This document shows, one piece after another, positions 50,978-59,311 of a stretch of 64,000 nucleotides of DNA. A program made the position numbers and the translations under genes. This DNA is from Ectopseudomonas toyotomiensis (lineage in GTDB: Bacteria; Pseudomonadota; Gammaproteobacteria; Pseudomonadales; Pseudomonadaceae): assembly GCF_900115695.1 (NCBI RefSeq), contig NZ_FOXK01000015.1:1-64000 (forward strand), given 5' to 3'. The number at the start of each line of letters is the position of its first letter. Within the stretch, counting starts at the first letter, position 1. The notes under the pieces are model-generated. The model did not search any database. It was not told where the DNA came from and saw only the letters and a program-made list of their open reading frames with translations.

Positions 50978-52177
50978 TCAGTTCACGCAGACGCGAGCGA
51001 TGGCGTCGGCCAACTGCTCCAGCCGGCTGGCATCCAGCCCGGCGACGTTGGCGCGGCCACTGCCGACCATGTACACGCTGAACTCCTCGCGCAGGCGTTG
51101 CACCTGCAGCGGCGACAGGCCGGTGTAGGAGAACATGCCGCGTTGCTCGGCGACATGCGCGAAGCGTTCGCTCAGACCATGGGGTGCCAGCGCTTCGACC
51201 AGGCCGCGGCGCAGGCTGGCGACGCGCAGGCGCATGCCTTCCAGTTCGTCCAGCCAGAGCCCTTTCAGCTCGTCGTCACCGAGTATCTGCGCCACCACCG
51301 CAGCGCCATGGGCGGGCGGCGTCGACCACAGGTTGCGCGCGATGGAGGCCAGCTGACTGCGGATGTCGACGAGCTTTTCGGCGTCGCCGGCGCAGACGAT
51401 CAGAGCACCGGTGCGCTCGCGATACAGGCCGAAGTTCTTCGAGCAGGAACTGGTGATCAACAGCTCTGGAAGCTCGGTGGCGAACAGGCGCACCGCCCAG
51501 GCGTCTTCTACCAGGCCATCGCCGAAGCCCTGGTAGGCGAAGTCGATCAGTGGCAGCAGCTCACGCGCCTTGACCACCTCCAGCACACGTTTCCAATCAC
51601 GTGGAGTGAGGTCGAAGCCGGTGGGGTTGTGGCAGCAGGCATGCAGCAGTACCACGTCGCCCTTGGGCAGGTGGGTCAGGGCGGCGATCATGGCTTCCAC
51701 GTCGAGGCGGTTGTCGGCGCCGACGTAGGGGTAGTGGCCAACCTTGAGTCCGGCCTCGGCGAACAGGGTTTCATGGATCGGCCAGGTCGGATCGCTCAGC
51801 CAGATACCGCGCCCCGGCAGGCAGTGACGAATGAAATCACCCGCCAGACGCAGGGCGCCGGTGCCGCCCGGTGTTTGCGTTGCGCCGGCGCGCTGCTCGG
51901 CGAGCAGTGCCGAGTCCGCACCGAGCACCAGCTGGCTCAGGAGCGTGCCGAACGCCGCGTCGCCATGGCCGCCGATGTAGGTCTTGGTTTGCTCGACATC
52001 GATCAGGCGCTGCTCGGCCAGCTTCACCGCACGCGGGATCGGCGTCAGGCCCTGAGCGTCCTTGTAGACGCCAACGCCGAGGTCCAGGCGCGCCGGGTTG
52101 CTGTCTAGGCGATAGGCTTCCATCAGGCTGAGGATGGGATCGCCCGGCACGCGGGTGACCTTGGCGAAATGGCTCAC
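50978..52177 (-). CDS. phhC: aromatic amino acid aminotransferase
   Basis: This 399-residue class I aminotransferase moves the amino group of tyrosine or phenylalanine to 2-oxoglutarate. The PLP lysine lies in SSCSKNFGLYRERTGAL near residue 245, with HACCHNPTGFDLT near residue 180. It starts with GTG overlapping the phhB stop and has a GAGGG ribosome site. Position after phhA and phhB gives the name phhC. Confidence 0.92.
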   Translation of the reverse strand: MSHFAKVTRVPGDPILSLMEAYRLDSNPARLDLGVGVYKDAQGLTPIPRAVKLAEQRLIDVEQTKTYIGGHGDAAFGTLLSQLVLGADSALLAEQRAGATQTPGGTGALRLAGDFIRHCLPGRGIWLSDPTWPIHETLFAEAGLKVGHYPYVGADNRLDVEAMIAALTHLPKGDVVLLHACCHNPTGFDLTPRDWKRVLEVVKARELLPLIDFAYQGFGDGLVEDAWAVRLFATELPELLITSSCSKNFGLYRERTGALIVCAGDAEKLVDIRSQLASIARNLWSTPPAHGAAVVAQILGDDELKGLWLDELEGMRLRVASLRRGLVEALAPHGLSERFAHVAEQRGMFSYTGLSPLQVQRLREEFSVYMVGSGRANVAGLDASRLEQLADAIARVCVN

Positions 52178-52530
52178 TTGCGACCCTCGGCGCTGGCAGC
52201 CAGCACGTCGGTACGTGCGGCCATGATGAAGTCGTTGCGGTGCAGGCCGCGCATTTCGTGGCTCCACCAGGTGACGGTGACCTTGCCCCATTCGGTAAGC
52301 AGGGCCGGGTGGTGGCCGACTTCCTCGGCGATGGCGCCAACGGCGTTGGTGAAGGCCAGGGCATGGCGGAAGTTCTTGAACAGGTATATGCGCTCCAGCT
52401 CCATATGGTCGCCGCGTACCTCGATGTTCCAGTCGGGGATCTCGCGGATCAGCTCGGCCAGTTCTTCATCGGTCACTTTCGGCGCATCGGCGCGGCAGGC
52501 TTCGCATTGGGCTTGGGCAAGGCTGGTCAT
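52174..52530 (-). CDS. phhB: pterin-4a-carbinolamine dehydratase
   Basis: PhhB (118 residues) recycles the tetrahydrobiopterin cofactor of phenylalanine hydroxylase. The family signature is GHHPALLTEWGKVTVTWWSH near residues 75-94. It follows phhA after about 160 bases and overlaps phhC. A CCTGA-AATGACC context with AAGGAGCC upstream gives the ribosome site. Confidence 0.95.
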   Translation of the reverse strand: MTSLAQAQCEACRADAPKVTDEELAELIREIPDWNIEVRGDHMELERIYLFKNFRHALAFTNAVGAIAEEVGHHPALLTEWGKVTVTWWSHEMRGLHRNDFIMAARTDVLAASAEGRK

Positions 52531-52592
52531 TTCAGGCTCCTTGAGTATTCGAGGTCAGAGCATAGATGGTAAGGGGGGATCGAACAGCTCCC

Positions 52593-52679
52593 TCTCCCGC
52601 TAGCGGGAGAAGGTTGGAGGGAGGGCGCTGATAGCTTCTACCCTCTACCCCAACCCCTCTCCCATAAATGGGCGAGGGG
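52593..52679. repeat. REP-like palindromes between phhA and phhB
   Basis: TCTCCCGCTAGCGGGAGA (52593-52610) is a perfect 18-base palindrome, and CCCCTCTCCCAT aa ATGGGCGAGGGG follows at 52654-52679. They are related to the palindrome at 26766. Such elements often stabilise upstream mRNA, here the phhA part. Confidence 0.65.
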
Positions 52680-52689
52680 AGCTAAAAGG

Positions 52690-53475
52690 CTACGCGGCTT
52701 TCGGCGGAAACTTCGGCGCGTGCAAGCCCAGCGCCATGGCCTGATGCACCAGCGCCATGATGTCTTCGTGAGCCAGCTCGAACAGGCGCTTGAGCTCGGG
52801 CAGGACGAAGTACACCGGCTGCAGGATATCGATGCGATACGGCGTGCGCATCGCTTCCAGTGCATCGAAGGGCTGGTGTTCGGGCACGTCGGACAACGCG
52901 TAGAGGGTTTCCTTCGGCGAGGAGAGGATGCCGCCACCGTAGATGCGCCGGCCGGCCGGGGTGTCGAGCAGGCCGAATTCGATGGTCAGCCAGTACAGCC
53001 GCGCCAGGTAGACGCGCTGCTCTTTCGTGGCCTTGAGACCGAGCTTGCCGTAGGTATGGGTGAATTCGGCGAACCAGGGGTTGGTCAGCAGCGGGCAGTG
53101 GCCGAAGATCTCGTGGAAGATGTCCGGCTCCTGCAGATAGTCCAGTTCCTCGGGCGTGCGGATGAAGGTGGCGACGGGAAACTGCTTGCTGGCCAGCAGC
53201 TCGAAGAAGGTCTGGAAGGGGATCAGCGCCGGCACTCGCGCCACGCGCCAGCCAGTGGTGGCTTCGAGCACACGGTTGATCTCGCCGAGCTGCGGAATGC
53301 GCTCCAGCGGCAAACCGAGTTGCTCGATACCGTCTAGGTATTCCTGGCAGGCGCGGTTCTCGATCACCTTCAACTGGCGAGTGATCAGGGTGTTCCACAC
53401 CTGATGTTCGCTTTCCGGGTAATGGATAAAGCCACTCTCGTCCGGTTCCCGTGCCAGGTACTGCGTACTCTTCAT
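52690..53475 (-). CDS. phhA: phenylalanine 4-monooxygenase
   Basis: PhhA (261 residues) hydroxylates phenylalanine to tyrosine with iron and a tetrahydropterin. The iron ligands lie in EPDIFHEIFGHCPLL near residue 115-130. Length is normal for the bacterial single-domain enzyme. The start at 53475 has AAGGAGG six bases upstream, which rejects the longer frame to 53655. It is divergent from its regulator phhR. Confidence 0.96.
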   Translation of the reverse strand: MKSTQYLAREPDESGFIHYPESEHQVWNTLITRQLKVIENRACQEYLDGIEQLGLPLERIPQLGEINRVLEATTGWRVARVPALIPFQTFFELLASKQFPVATFIRTPEELDYLQEPDIFHEIFGHCPLLTNPWFAEFTHTYGKLGLKATKEQRVYLARLYWLTIEFGLLDTPAGRRIYGGGILSSPKETLYALSDVPEHQPFDALEAMRTPYRIDILQPVYFVLPELKRLFELAHEDIMALVHQAMALGLHAPKFPPKAA

Positions 53476-53587
53476 CGCTGCCTCCTTCTGGGGGGCTGTT
53501 GTTCTTGTCTTGACCAGAGCATGCCGCTGATTGCTCGGGTTGAAACGGTGGCCAGAAGCAACGCAGCTCAGGATTGCACGGGGAAAC

Positions 53588-53605
53588 TGTAAACTTTTGA
53601 TTACG
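53588..53605. promoter_or_regulatory. possible PhhR (TyrR-type) box
   Basis: TGTAAA-N6-ATTACG matches the TyrR/PhhR consensus TGTAAA-N6-TTTACA in its left half and in part on the right. It lies in the phhA-phhR intergenic region, 113 bases upstream of phhA. Confidence 0.45.
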
Positions 53606-53729
53606 ATCTTGCCGGTATGGCGATTTTTCGGCTTGCTGCTGCGTTTGGATGTCACATATTCTTGACGAAAATTATGCCGCCATCTCCGATTTATGTGACC
53701 CGGCGGCTACAACAACAAGAGCCTGAGCC

Positions 53730-55283
53730 ATGCGTATCAAGGTCCACTGCCAGAACCGTGTCGGCATCCTGCGGGACATCCTCAACCTGCTGGTCGACTA
53801 CGGCATCAACGTTGCCCGGGGCGAAGTCGGTGGCGAGCAGGGCAATGCCATCTATCTACACTGTCCGAATCTGATCAACCTGCAGTTCCAGTCGCTGAGG
53901 CCGAAGTTCGAGGCCATCGCCGGCGTGTTCGGCGTCAAGCGCGTGGGGCTGATGCCCAGCGAGCGGCGTCACCTGGAACTCAATGCGTTGCTCGGCGCGC
54001 TGGACTTTCCGGTGCTGTCCATCGACATGGGCGGCAGCATAGTCGCCGCCAACCGCAGCGCAGCGCAGTTGCTCGGTGTGCGTGTGGACGAGGTACCGGG
54101 CATGGCGCTGTCGCGCTACGCCGAGGACTTCGACCTGCCGGAGCTGGTGCGCGCCAACAAGACGCGAATCAACGGCTTGCGGGTGAAGATCAAGGGCGAT
54201 GTGTTTCTCGCCGATATCGCACCGCTGCAGAACGAACACGACGACAGCGAGGCGCTGGCTGGCGCGGTGCTGACCTTGCATCGCGCCGATCGTGTTGGTG
54301 AGCGTATCTACCATGTGCGCAAGCAGGAGCTGCGTGGTTTCGACTCGATCTTCCAGAGCTCCAGGGTGATGGCGGCGGTGGTCAAGGAAGCTCGGCGCAT
54401 GGCGCCGCTGGATGCGCCGCTGCTGATCGAGGGTGAGACCGGCACCGGCAAGGAATTGCTGGCGCGCGCCTGTCACCTGGCCAGCCCGCGTGGGCAGTCG
54501 CCGTTCATGGCACTTAACTGCGCTGGCCTGCCCGAGTCCATGGCCGAGACCGAGCTATTTGGCTACGGCCCCGGCGCCTTCGAAGGCGCGCGCCCGGAAG
54601 GCAAGCTTGGCCTGCTGGAGCTGACTGCTGGTGGCACGCTGTTTCTCGACGGCGTCGGTGAGATGAGCCCGCGTCTGCAAGCCAAGCTGTTGCGCTTTCT
54701 GCAGGATGGTTGCTTCCGCCGTGTGGGCAGCGACGAGGAGGTGTACCTGGACGTGCGAGTGATCTGCGCCACCCAGGTCGACCTGTCCGAACTCTGCGCC
54801 CATGGCGAGTTTCGTCAGGATCTCTACCACCGCCTTAACGTGCTCAGCCTGCATATCCCGCCGCTGCGCGAATGCCTCGATGGCCTGGCACCTTTGGTCG
54901 AGCACTTTCTCGATTCCGCCAGCCGGCAGATCGGCTGCGCGCTGCCGAAACTGGCGCCGCAGGCCTTCGAGCGCATGGCTCATTACCATTGGCCGGGCAA
55001 CGTGCGGCAGCTGGAGAACGTGCTGTTCCAGGCGGTTTCGCTGTGCGATGGCGGCACGGTGAAGGCCGAGCATATCCGACTGCCGGATTACGGGGCGCCG
55101 CAGCCGTTGGGTGAGTTCTCGGTGGAAGGCAGCCTAGACGATATTCTCGGCCGCTTCGAGAAGGCGGTGCTGGAGCGGCTATTCCGCGATCATCCCAGCA
55201 GCCGCCAGTTGGGCAAGCGCCTCGGTGTTTCCCATACCACCATCGCCAACAAGCTACGGCAGCACGGGTTGGGCAAGGACTAG
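53730..55283 (+). CDS. phhR: PhhR, TyrR-family regulator of aromatic amino acid catabolism
   Basis: PhhR (517 residues) has an ACT domain (1-75), a PAS domain (about 78-190), an AAA+ domain (205-430, Walker A GETGTGKE near residue 236) and a C-terminal Fis-type helix-turn-helix (KRLGVSHTTIANKLRQHGL). The sigma-54 contact motif GAFTGA is changed to GAFEGA near residue 278, in agreement with TyrR-like regulators that act at sigma-70 promoters. Its gene lies divergent to phhA. Confidence 0.94.
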   Translation: MRIKVHCQNRVGILRDILNLLVDYGINVARGEVGGEQGNAIYLHCPNLINLQFQSLRPKFEAIAGVFGVKRVGLMPSERRHLELNALLGALDFPVLSIDMGGSIVAANRSAAQLLGVRVDEVPGMALSRYAEDFDLPELVRANKTRINGLRVKIKGDVFLADIAPLQNEHDDSEALAGAVLTLHRADRVGERIYHVRKQELRGFDSIFQSSRVMAAVVKEARRMAPLDAPLLIEGETGTGKELLARACHLASPRGQSPFMALNCAGLPESMAETELFGYGPGAFEGARPEGKLGLLELTAGGTLFLDGVGEMSPRLQAKLLRFLQDGCFRRVGSDEEVYLDVRVICATQVDLSELCAHGEFRQDLYHRLNVLSLHIPPLRECLDGLAPLVEHFLDSASRQIGCALPKLAPQAFERMAHYHWPGNVRQLENVLFQAVSLCDGGTVKAEHIRLPDYGAPQPLGEFSVEGSLDDILGRFEKAVLERLFRDHPSSRQLGKRLGVSHTTIANKLRQHGLGKD

Positions 55284-55285
55284 GC

Positions 55286-55364
55286 GTAGGGTGCGCCGCG
55301 CGCACCAATGCTCCGCTGGCCCTGGCTGATGCCTGCAAATTTCGGTGCGCACGGCGCACCCTAC
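55286..55364. repeat. REP pair, GTAG-hairpin type (locus 6)
   Basis: A plus copy at 55286-55306 and a minus copy at 55344-55364 face each other across 37 bases between the converging genes phhR and the deaminase. Confidence 0.82.
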
Positions 55365-55369
55365 GGTTT

Positions 55370-55924
55370 TCAACGACCGCCGCGCCAGGCCGCGAGCACG
55401 CGCTCGCGCATGGCTTGTCGGTCCTGCAGGCGCTCGATCAGTTGCTTGGCCAGGTCGAGCCAGTAGGGATCGGCCTTGGCCTGAACCACAGCAAGGCCGG
55501 AAGCGAGATTGGCCCAGGCCGGAGGCAGGCGGCCGTGATGCAGGGCGAAGCCGCCATCGCGGTCGCGCGCCAGATAGCGCACGCGGGTGATGCCGGCCAG
55601 CAGGATACGGCCGTAGCACATCAGGCAGGGTTCGAGGCTGACGTAGAGGGTCAGACTTCGGCGGTCGACCTGCGCATGTTCGCTTTCGAGCTGGTCGAGC
55701 ACCCGCATCTCGGCGTGGGCGGCGCTGACGTAGGCCGAGGTGAACACCTGGTTGCGCCCGCTGCACAGCAGTTCACCTGTCTCATCCACCAACAAGGCGC
55801 CGACCGCATAACAGCCTTCCTCGACTGCCAGCAGGGCCTGTTCGCAACAGAGCCTGGCCCAGGTGTCATCGGCATGAGTGCTGGCTGGCGCCTGCTGCAA
55901 CAGGGCGAGGTGCTCCGGGTTCAT
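55370..55924 (-). CDS. nucleoside/cytidine deaminase-fold protein
   Basis: This 184-residue protein has the zinc deaminase motifs: AAHAEMRVLD near residue 68 (His and catalytic Glu) and SLEPCLMCYG near residue 98 (the two zinc cysteines). It could act on guanine, cytosine or a modified base; the substrate cannot be told. An AGGAGACACGC ribosome site precedes the ATG at 55924. Confidence 0.88.
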   Translation of the reverse strand: MNPEHLALLQQAPASTHADDTWARLCCEQALLAVEEGCYAVGALLVDETGELLCSGRNQVFTSAYVSAAHAEMRVLDQLESEHAQVDRRSLTLYVSLEPCLMCYGRILLAGITRVRYLARDRDGGFALHHGRLPPAWANLASGLAVVQAKADPYWLDLAKQLIERLQDRQAMRERVLAAWRGGR

Positions 55925-55984
55925 GCGTGTCTCCTGGGCCTGCAGTTCATTACGGAGTATGGCTTGCCACGACAGGGATAGTGT

Positions 55985-56137
55985 CCTACGACCTTGGTGC
56001 AATAGGCAGTGCAGTGGGCTGCGGCGACACTGAGCACGTCCCGATCATCCTGCGTGATTTGGGTGCAAGCGTTTCCGCATTCCTTTCGAGGAATGCCTTG
56101 AATGGGCGGGCGACCAATTTGGTCGCCCTTTTTTTTT
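55985..56137 (+). ncRNA. candidate small RNA with UUCG hairpin and terminator
   Basis: The gap between the deaminase and the LysR gene, both on the minus strand, carries plus-strand signals. GCATTCCT TTCG AGGAATGC (56077-56096) is a perfect hairpin with a TTCG tetraloop, and a strong terminator with nine Ts follows at 56108-56137. A TTGCCA-N17-TACGAC pair at 55963-55991 may be the promoter. No plus-strand gene lies upstream or within 1 kb downstream that would need them. Confidence 0.5.
56108..56137 (+). terminator. rho-independent terminator
   Basis: GGGCGACC aattt GGTCGCCC is followed by nine Ts on the plus strand. It probably ends the candidate small RNA, and it faces the LysR gene. Confidence 0.88.
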
Positions 56138-56157
56138 CCCCCGAATTTTGCCTGGCG

Positions 56158-57045
56158 CTACACGCCCTGTTTCAGCCGGTCGATCAGCGCGCGCACGCTG
56201 CCCGGCAGCGCGTCCAGCTCACGCACCAGCATGCTGCGTTCGCGCACCGCCCAGGCTTCGTCCAGCTGCAGGATAGCCAGCTGCATGGTGCGGCTGTGCC
56301 GGCGTGCGGCCGACTCGGGAATGATGCCTATGCCGACGCCGCCTTCGATCATCCGGCAGATCGCCTCGAAGCTCGATACCTGGATACGCAAGGCCAGATT
56401 GCCGCCGAGTTTCTCCACCTGTTCACGCAAGAAGCTCAGCAGCGTGCTGCCCTCGTGCAGGCCGATGTGCTGGTAGGCGAGGGTGTCGTTGAAACTCACC
56501 GACTGCCGCTGCGCCAGGGCATGACCCAACGGTACGGCCAGCACCAGACGGTCGGTGCTGAAGTGCAGCACCTGCAAACCCGGCGCCTGTACCGGGCCGG
56601 CGATGATGCCGAGATCCGCCGCGCCATCGAGTACGCCACGGACGATATCGCGACTCAGACGCTCCTGCAGGTCGACGGTGACGCCGGGGCGTTCGGCGAG
56701 AAAACCGGCCAGCACCTCGGGGAGAAATTCGGTCACTGCCGTGGTGTTGGCGAAAATTCGGATATGCCCGGCGGCGTCGGTGCCGTATTCGGTGAATTCG
56801 CTTTTCAGGTAATCCACCTGGCGCATGATCAGCCGCGCATGTTGCAGCAGGCGTTGGCCGGCTGGGGTCAGCTCGACACCACGGCTGTCGCGATACAGCA
56901 GGCGGCTGCCGAGCTGACTTTCCAGTGCCTTGATCCGCGCGCTGGCGGCTGCCGGCGAGAGAAACGCCTTGCGCGCGCCCTGAGTCAGACTGGGTGACTC
57001 GGCGATGTGGATGAACAGGCGCAGGTCGGGCAGATCGAAATGCAT
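56158..57045 (-). CDS. LysR-family regulator of the itaconate operon
   Basis: This 295-residue protein has the LysR helix-turn-helix at residues 5-62 (LTQGARKAFLSPAAASARIKALE) and a substrate-binding domain. It is divergent from the itaconate genes, as the corresponding regulator PA0877 in P. aeruginosa, and likely senses itaconate or its CoA ester; that is inference. The start at 57045 (MHFDLPDLRLFIHIAES) is chosen because the domain begins there. Confidence 0.88.
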   Translation of the reverse strand: MHFDLPDLRLFIHIAESPSLTQGARKAFLSPAAASARIKALESQLGSRLLYRDSRGVELTPAGQRLLQHARLIMRQVDYLKSEFTEYGTDAAGHIRIFANTTAVTEFLPEVLAGFLAERPGVTVDLQERLSRDIVRGVLDGAADLGIIAGPVQAPGLQVLHFSTDRLVLAVPLGHALAQRQSVSFNDTLAYQHIGLHEGSTLLSFLREQVEKLGGNLALRIQVSSFEAICRMIEGGVGIGIIPESAARRHSRTMQLAILQLDEAWAVRERSMLVRELDALPGSVRALIDRLKQGV

Positions 57046-57112
57046 GGTGGCCTCGGTTTGCTGGCAGATGCGTCGGGTTGGGTAGTTATCCGCAGTGGCT
57101 ATGAGTCGACTC

Positions 57113-57137
57113 ATTCGCGGCTGAAGCCGCTCCTACG
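57113..57137. repeat. part of a REP-like palindrome
   Basis: TTCGCGGCTGAAGCCGCTCCTAC-type sequence matches the right half of the element at 26697-26743. It lies in the promoter region between the LysR gene and the itaconate operon. Confidence 0.5.
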
Positions 57138-57190
57138 GCGTTCAGATTAACCGAACGCTGGGTTAAATAAATGCTGATTCTCTGAACGCC
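57137..57190. promoter_or_regulatory. nested dyads in LysR-itaconate promoter region
   Basis: TTAACC-N8-GGTTAA (57147-57166) is a perfect dyad of the T-N11-A kind bound by LysR proteins. It lies inside a second perfect inverted repeat, GGCGTTCAG (57137-57145) and CTGAACGCC (57182-57190). Both lie 50-105 bases before the first operon gene and are the best operator candidates. Confidence 0.55.
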
Positions 57191-57241
57191 GGCCGAGTCG
57201 CATGCTCCAGCTCACACAAGAACCGAGCTGGAACCTGCCCC

Positions 57242-58069
57242 ATGAGTGATTCTGCTTTTTCCGCCTGGATCGGTCGTAGCGAAGAAGTCCACGACCAACT
57301 CAGCCGTAACCTGGTCAAGCGCATCGCCGCCACCTTTGGCGAAGCCACGCCGGCCCATGGCGAGGCGCTGCCGCCGCTGTGGCACTGGGCGTTTTTTCAA
57401 GAGCCGGTCGCCGAGGACGGTTTGGGCGAGGACGGCCATCCGGCGCGCGGAGGTTTCCTGCCGCCAGCCGACAACCGCAACCGCATGTGGGCCGGTGGCC
57501 GTATCGAATTCATCCAGCCGCTGCGCGTGGGTAGCGAAGCCAGCCGGGTGTCGACCATCAAGCACATCGAGGAAAAGCACGGCCGCACCGGCGCGCTGCT
57601 GTTCGTCACCGTGCAGCACGACTACCTGCAGGACGGTCAGCTGGCCATCCGCGAAGAGCAGGATATCGTCTACCGCGAGCCCAGCCCGCCCAAGACCAGC
57701 AGTGGCGAGCCGCTTATTGCCGGCGACTGGCGTGAGGCAGTCACACCGTCCAGCACCCTGCTGTTTCGCTACAGCGCCGTGACCTTCAACGGCCACCGCA
57801 TCCACTACGACTGGCCCTACGTCACCGAAACCGAAGGCTACGGCGGCCTGGTGGTGCACGGCCCGCTGATAGCCACCCTGAACCTGCGCGCCTTCTGCCG
57901 CGCCAACCCGCAGGCGCGCCTGCGTCATTTCGCCTATCGCGGCCTGCGTCCGTTGATCGCGCCGCAGCCGTTCGAGGTGGGCGGGCGCATCAGCAGCGAG
58001 GGCCATGCCGAGCTATGGGCGGGCAACGAGGCCGGCCTGGCGCAGCGCGCCGACGTGCAGTTCGACTGA
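57242..58069 (+). CDS. ich: itaconyl-CoA hydratase
   Basis: This 275-residue MaoC-like protein has two hot-dog parts: an N-terminal FAS1-like dehydratase domain (residues 10-140) and a C-terminal part with GYGGLVVHGPLIATL near residue 200-214, the hydratase motif. With a CoA-transferase and a citramalyl-CoA lyase downstream it is the itaconyl-CoA hydratase Ich (PA0878 type), making (S)-citramalyl-CoA. A mesaconyl-C4-CoA hydratase is the alternative by family. First gene of the operon. Confidence 0.85.
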   Translation: MSDSAFSAWIGRSEEVHDQLSRNLVKRIAATFGEATPAHGEALPPLWHWAFFQEPVAEDGLGEDGHPARGGFLPPADNRNRMWAGGRIEFIQPLRVGSEASRVSTIKHIEEKHGRTGALLFVTVQHDYLQDGQLAIREEQDIVYREPSPPKTSSGEPLIAGDWREAVTPSSTLLFRYSAVTFNGHRIHYDWPYVTETEGYGGLVVHGPLIATLNLRAFCRANPQARLRHFAYRGLRPLIAPQPFEVGGRISSEGHAELWAGNEAGLAQRADVQFD

Positions 58070-58137
58070 TTTCTGATTGCAAACACTGATTCGTGGGAGC
58101 CCGGCGGGTGCCACGACGCGATTTCCGAGGGACACCG

Positions 58138-59301
58138 ATGAACGCTTACAACAACGAAGAGCTCAACGCCATCCGTGAAGGCGTGCGCGCGCTCTGTGCG
58201 GAATTCCCGGCCGAATACTGGCGCAAGATCGATGAAGAGAAGGGCTTTCCGGAGGCCTTCGTCACGGCCATGACCGAGGCCGGCTGGCTGTCGGCGATGA
58301 TCCCGGAAGAATACGGCGGCTCGGGCCTGGGGCTGGCCGAAGCCTCGGTGATCCTCGAGGAGGTCAACCACTGCGGTGGCAACTCCGGCACCATCCACGG
58401 GCAGATGTACAACATGTTCACCCTGCTGCGTAACGGCAGCGAGGAACAGAAGCGCTATTACCTGCCCAAGCTGGCCAGCGGCGAGCTGCGTCTGCAGTCG
58501 ATGGGCGTCACCGAGCCCACCACCGGCACCGACACCACCAAGATCAAAACCACTGCGGTCAAGAAAGGCGACAAGTACGTCATCAACGGGCAGAAGGTGT
58601 GGATCTCCCGCGTGCAGCATTCCGATCTGATGATCCTGCTGGCGCGTACCACGCCGCTGGCCGAGGTGCAGCGCAAGTCCGAGGGCATGTCGATCTTTCT
58701 GGTCGATCTGCGCGAGGCCATCGGCAACGGCCTGACCGTGCAGCCGATCGCCAACATGGTCAACCACGAGACCAACGAGCTGTTCTTCGACAACCTGGAA
58801 ATCCCCGCCAGCAGCCTGATCGGTGAAGAGGGCAAGGGCTTCCGCTACATCCTCGACGGCCTCAATGCCGAGCGCACGCTGATCGCCGCCGAGTGCATCG
58901 GCGATGGTCGCTGGTTCATCGAGAAGTCCGCGCAGTATGCCCGTGATCGTGTGGTGTTCGGCCGCCCCATTGGGCAGAACCAGGGCGTGCAGTTCCCCAT
59001 CGCCGAGGCGCATATCGAGATCGAGGCCGCCGACCTGATGCGCTGGCGCGCCTGCGAGGAATATGACGCCGGGCGCAACGCCGGAGCGGCGGCCAACATG
59101 GCCAAGTACCTGGCCGCCAAGGCCAGCTGGGAGGCGGCCAACGCCTGCCTGCAGACCCACGGCGGCTTCGGTTTCGCCAACGAATACGACGTCGAGCGCA
59201 AGTTCCGCGAAACCCGCCTGTACCAGGTCGCGCCGATCTCCACCAACCTGATCCTCTCTTATGTAGCCGAGCACCTGCTCGAGCTGCCGCGCAGTTTCTG
59301 A
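58138..59301 (+). CDS. acyl-CoA dehydrogenase
   Basis: This 387-residue flavoenzyme has the family pattern: N-terminal helical domain, the MGVTEPTTGTDTTKIKTTA segment near residue 121, and the C-terminal bundle with LQTHGGFGFANEYDVER near residue 340-356. It stands second in the itaconate operon, as PA0879 does. Its substrate is unknown; the ring of C5 dicarboxylyl-CoA compounds is likely from context. Start at 58138 has a CCGAGGG site upstream. Confidence 0.88.
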   Translation: MNAYNNEELNAIREGVRALCAEFPAEYWRKIDEEKGFPEAFVTAMTEAGWLSAMIPEEYGGSGLGLAEASVILEEVNHCGGNSGTIHGQMYNMFTLLRNGSEEQKRYYLPKLASGELRLQSMGVTEPTTGTDTTKIKTTAVKKGDKYVINGQKVWISRVQHSDLMILLARTTPLAEVQRKSEGMSIFLVDLREAIGNGLTVQPIANMVNHETNELFFDNLEIPASSLIGEEGKGFRYILDGLNAERTLIAAECIGDGRWFIEKSAQYARDRVVFGRPIGQNQGVQFPIAEAHIEIEAADLMRWRACEEYDAGRNAGAAANMAKYLAAKASWEAANACLQTHGGFGFANEYDVERKFRETRLYQVAPISTNLILSYVAEHLLELPRSF

Positions 59302-59311
59302 GGCCGCGACC

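Noticed and set aside
53476..53729. Sigma-54 promoter for phhA
   Set aside because: A GG-N10-GC pattern with the usual TGGCAC/TTGC context was looked for upstream of phhA and none was convincing.
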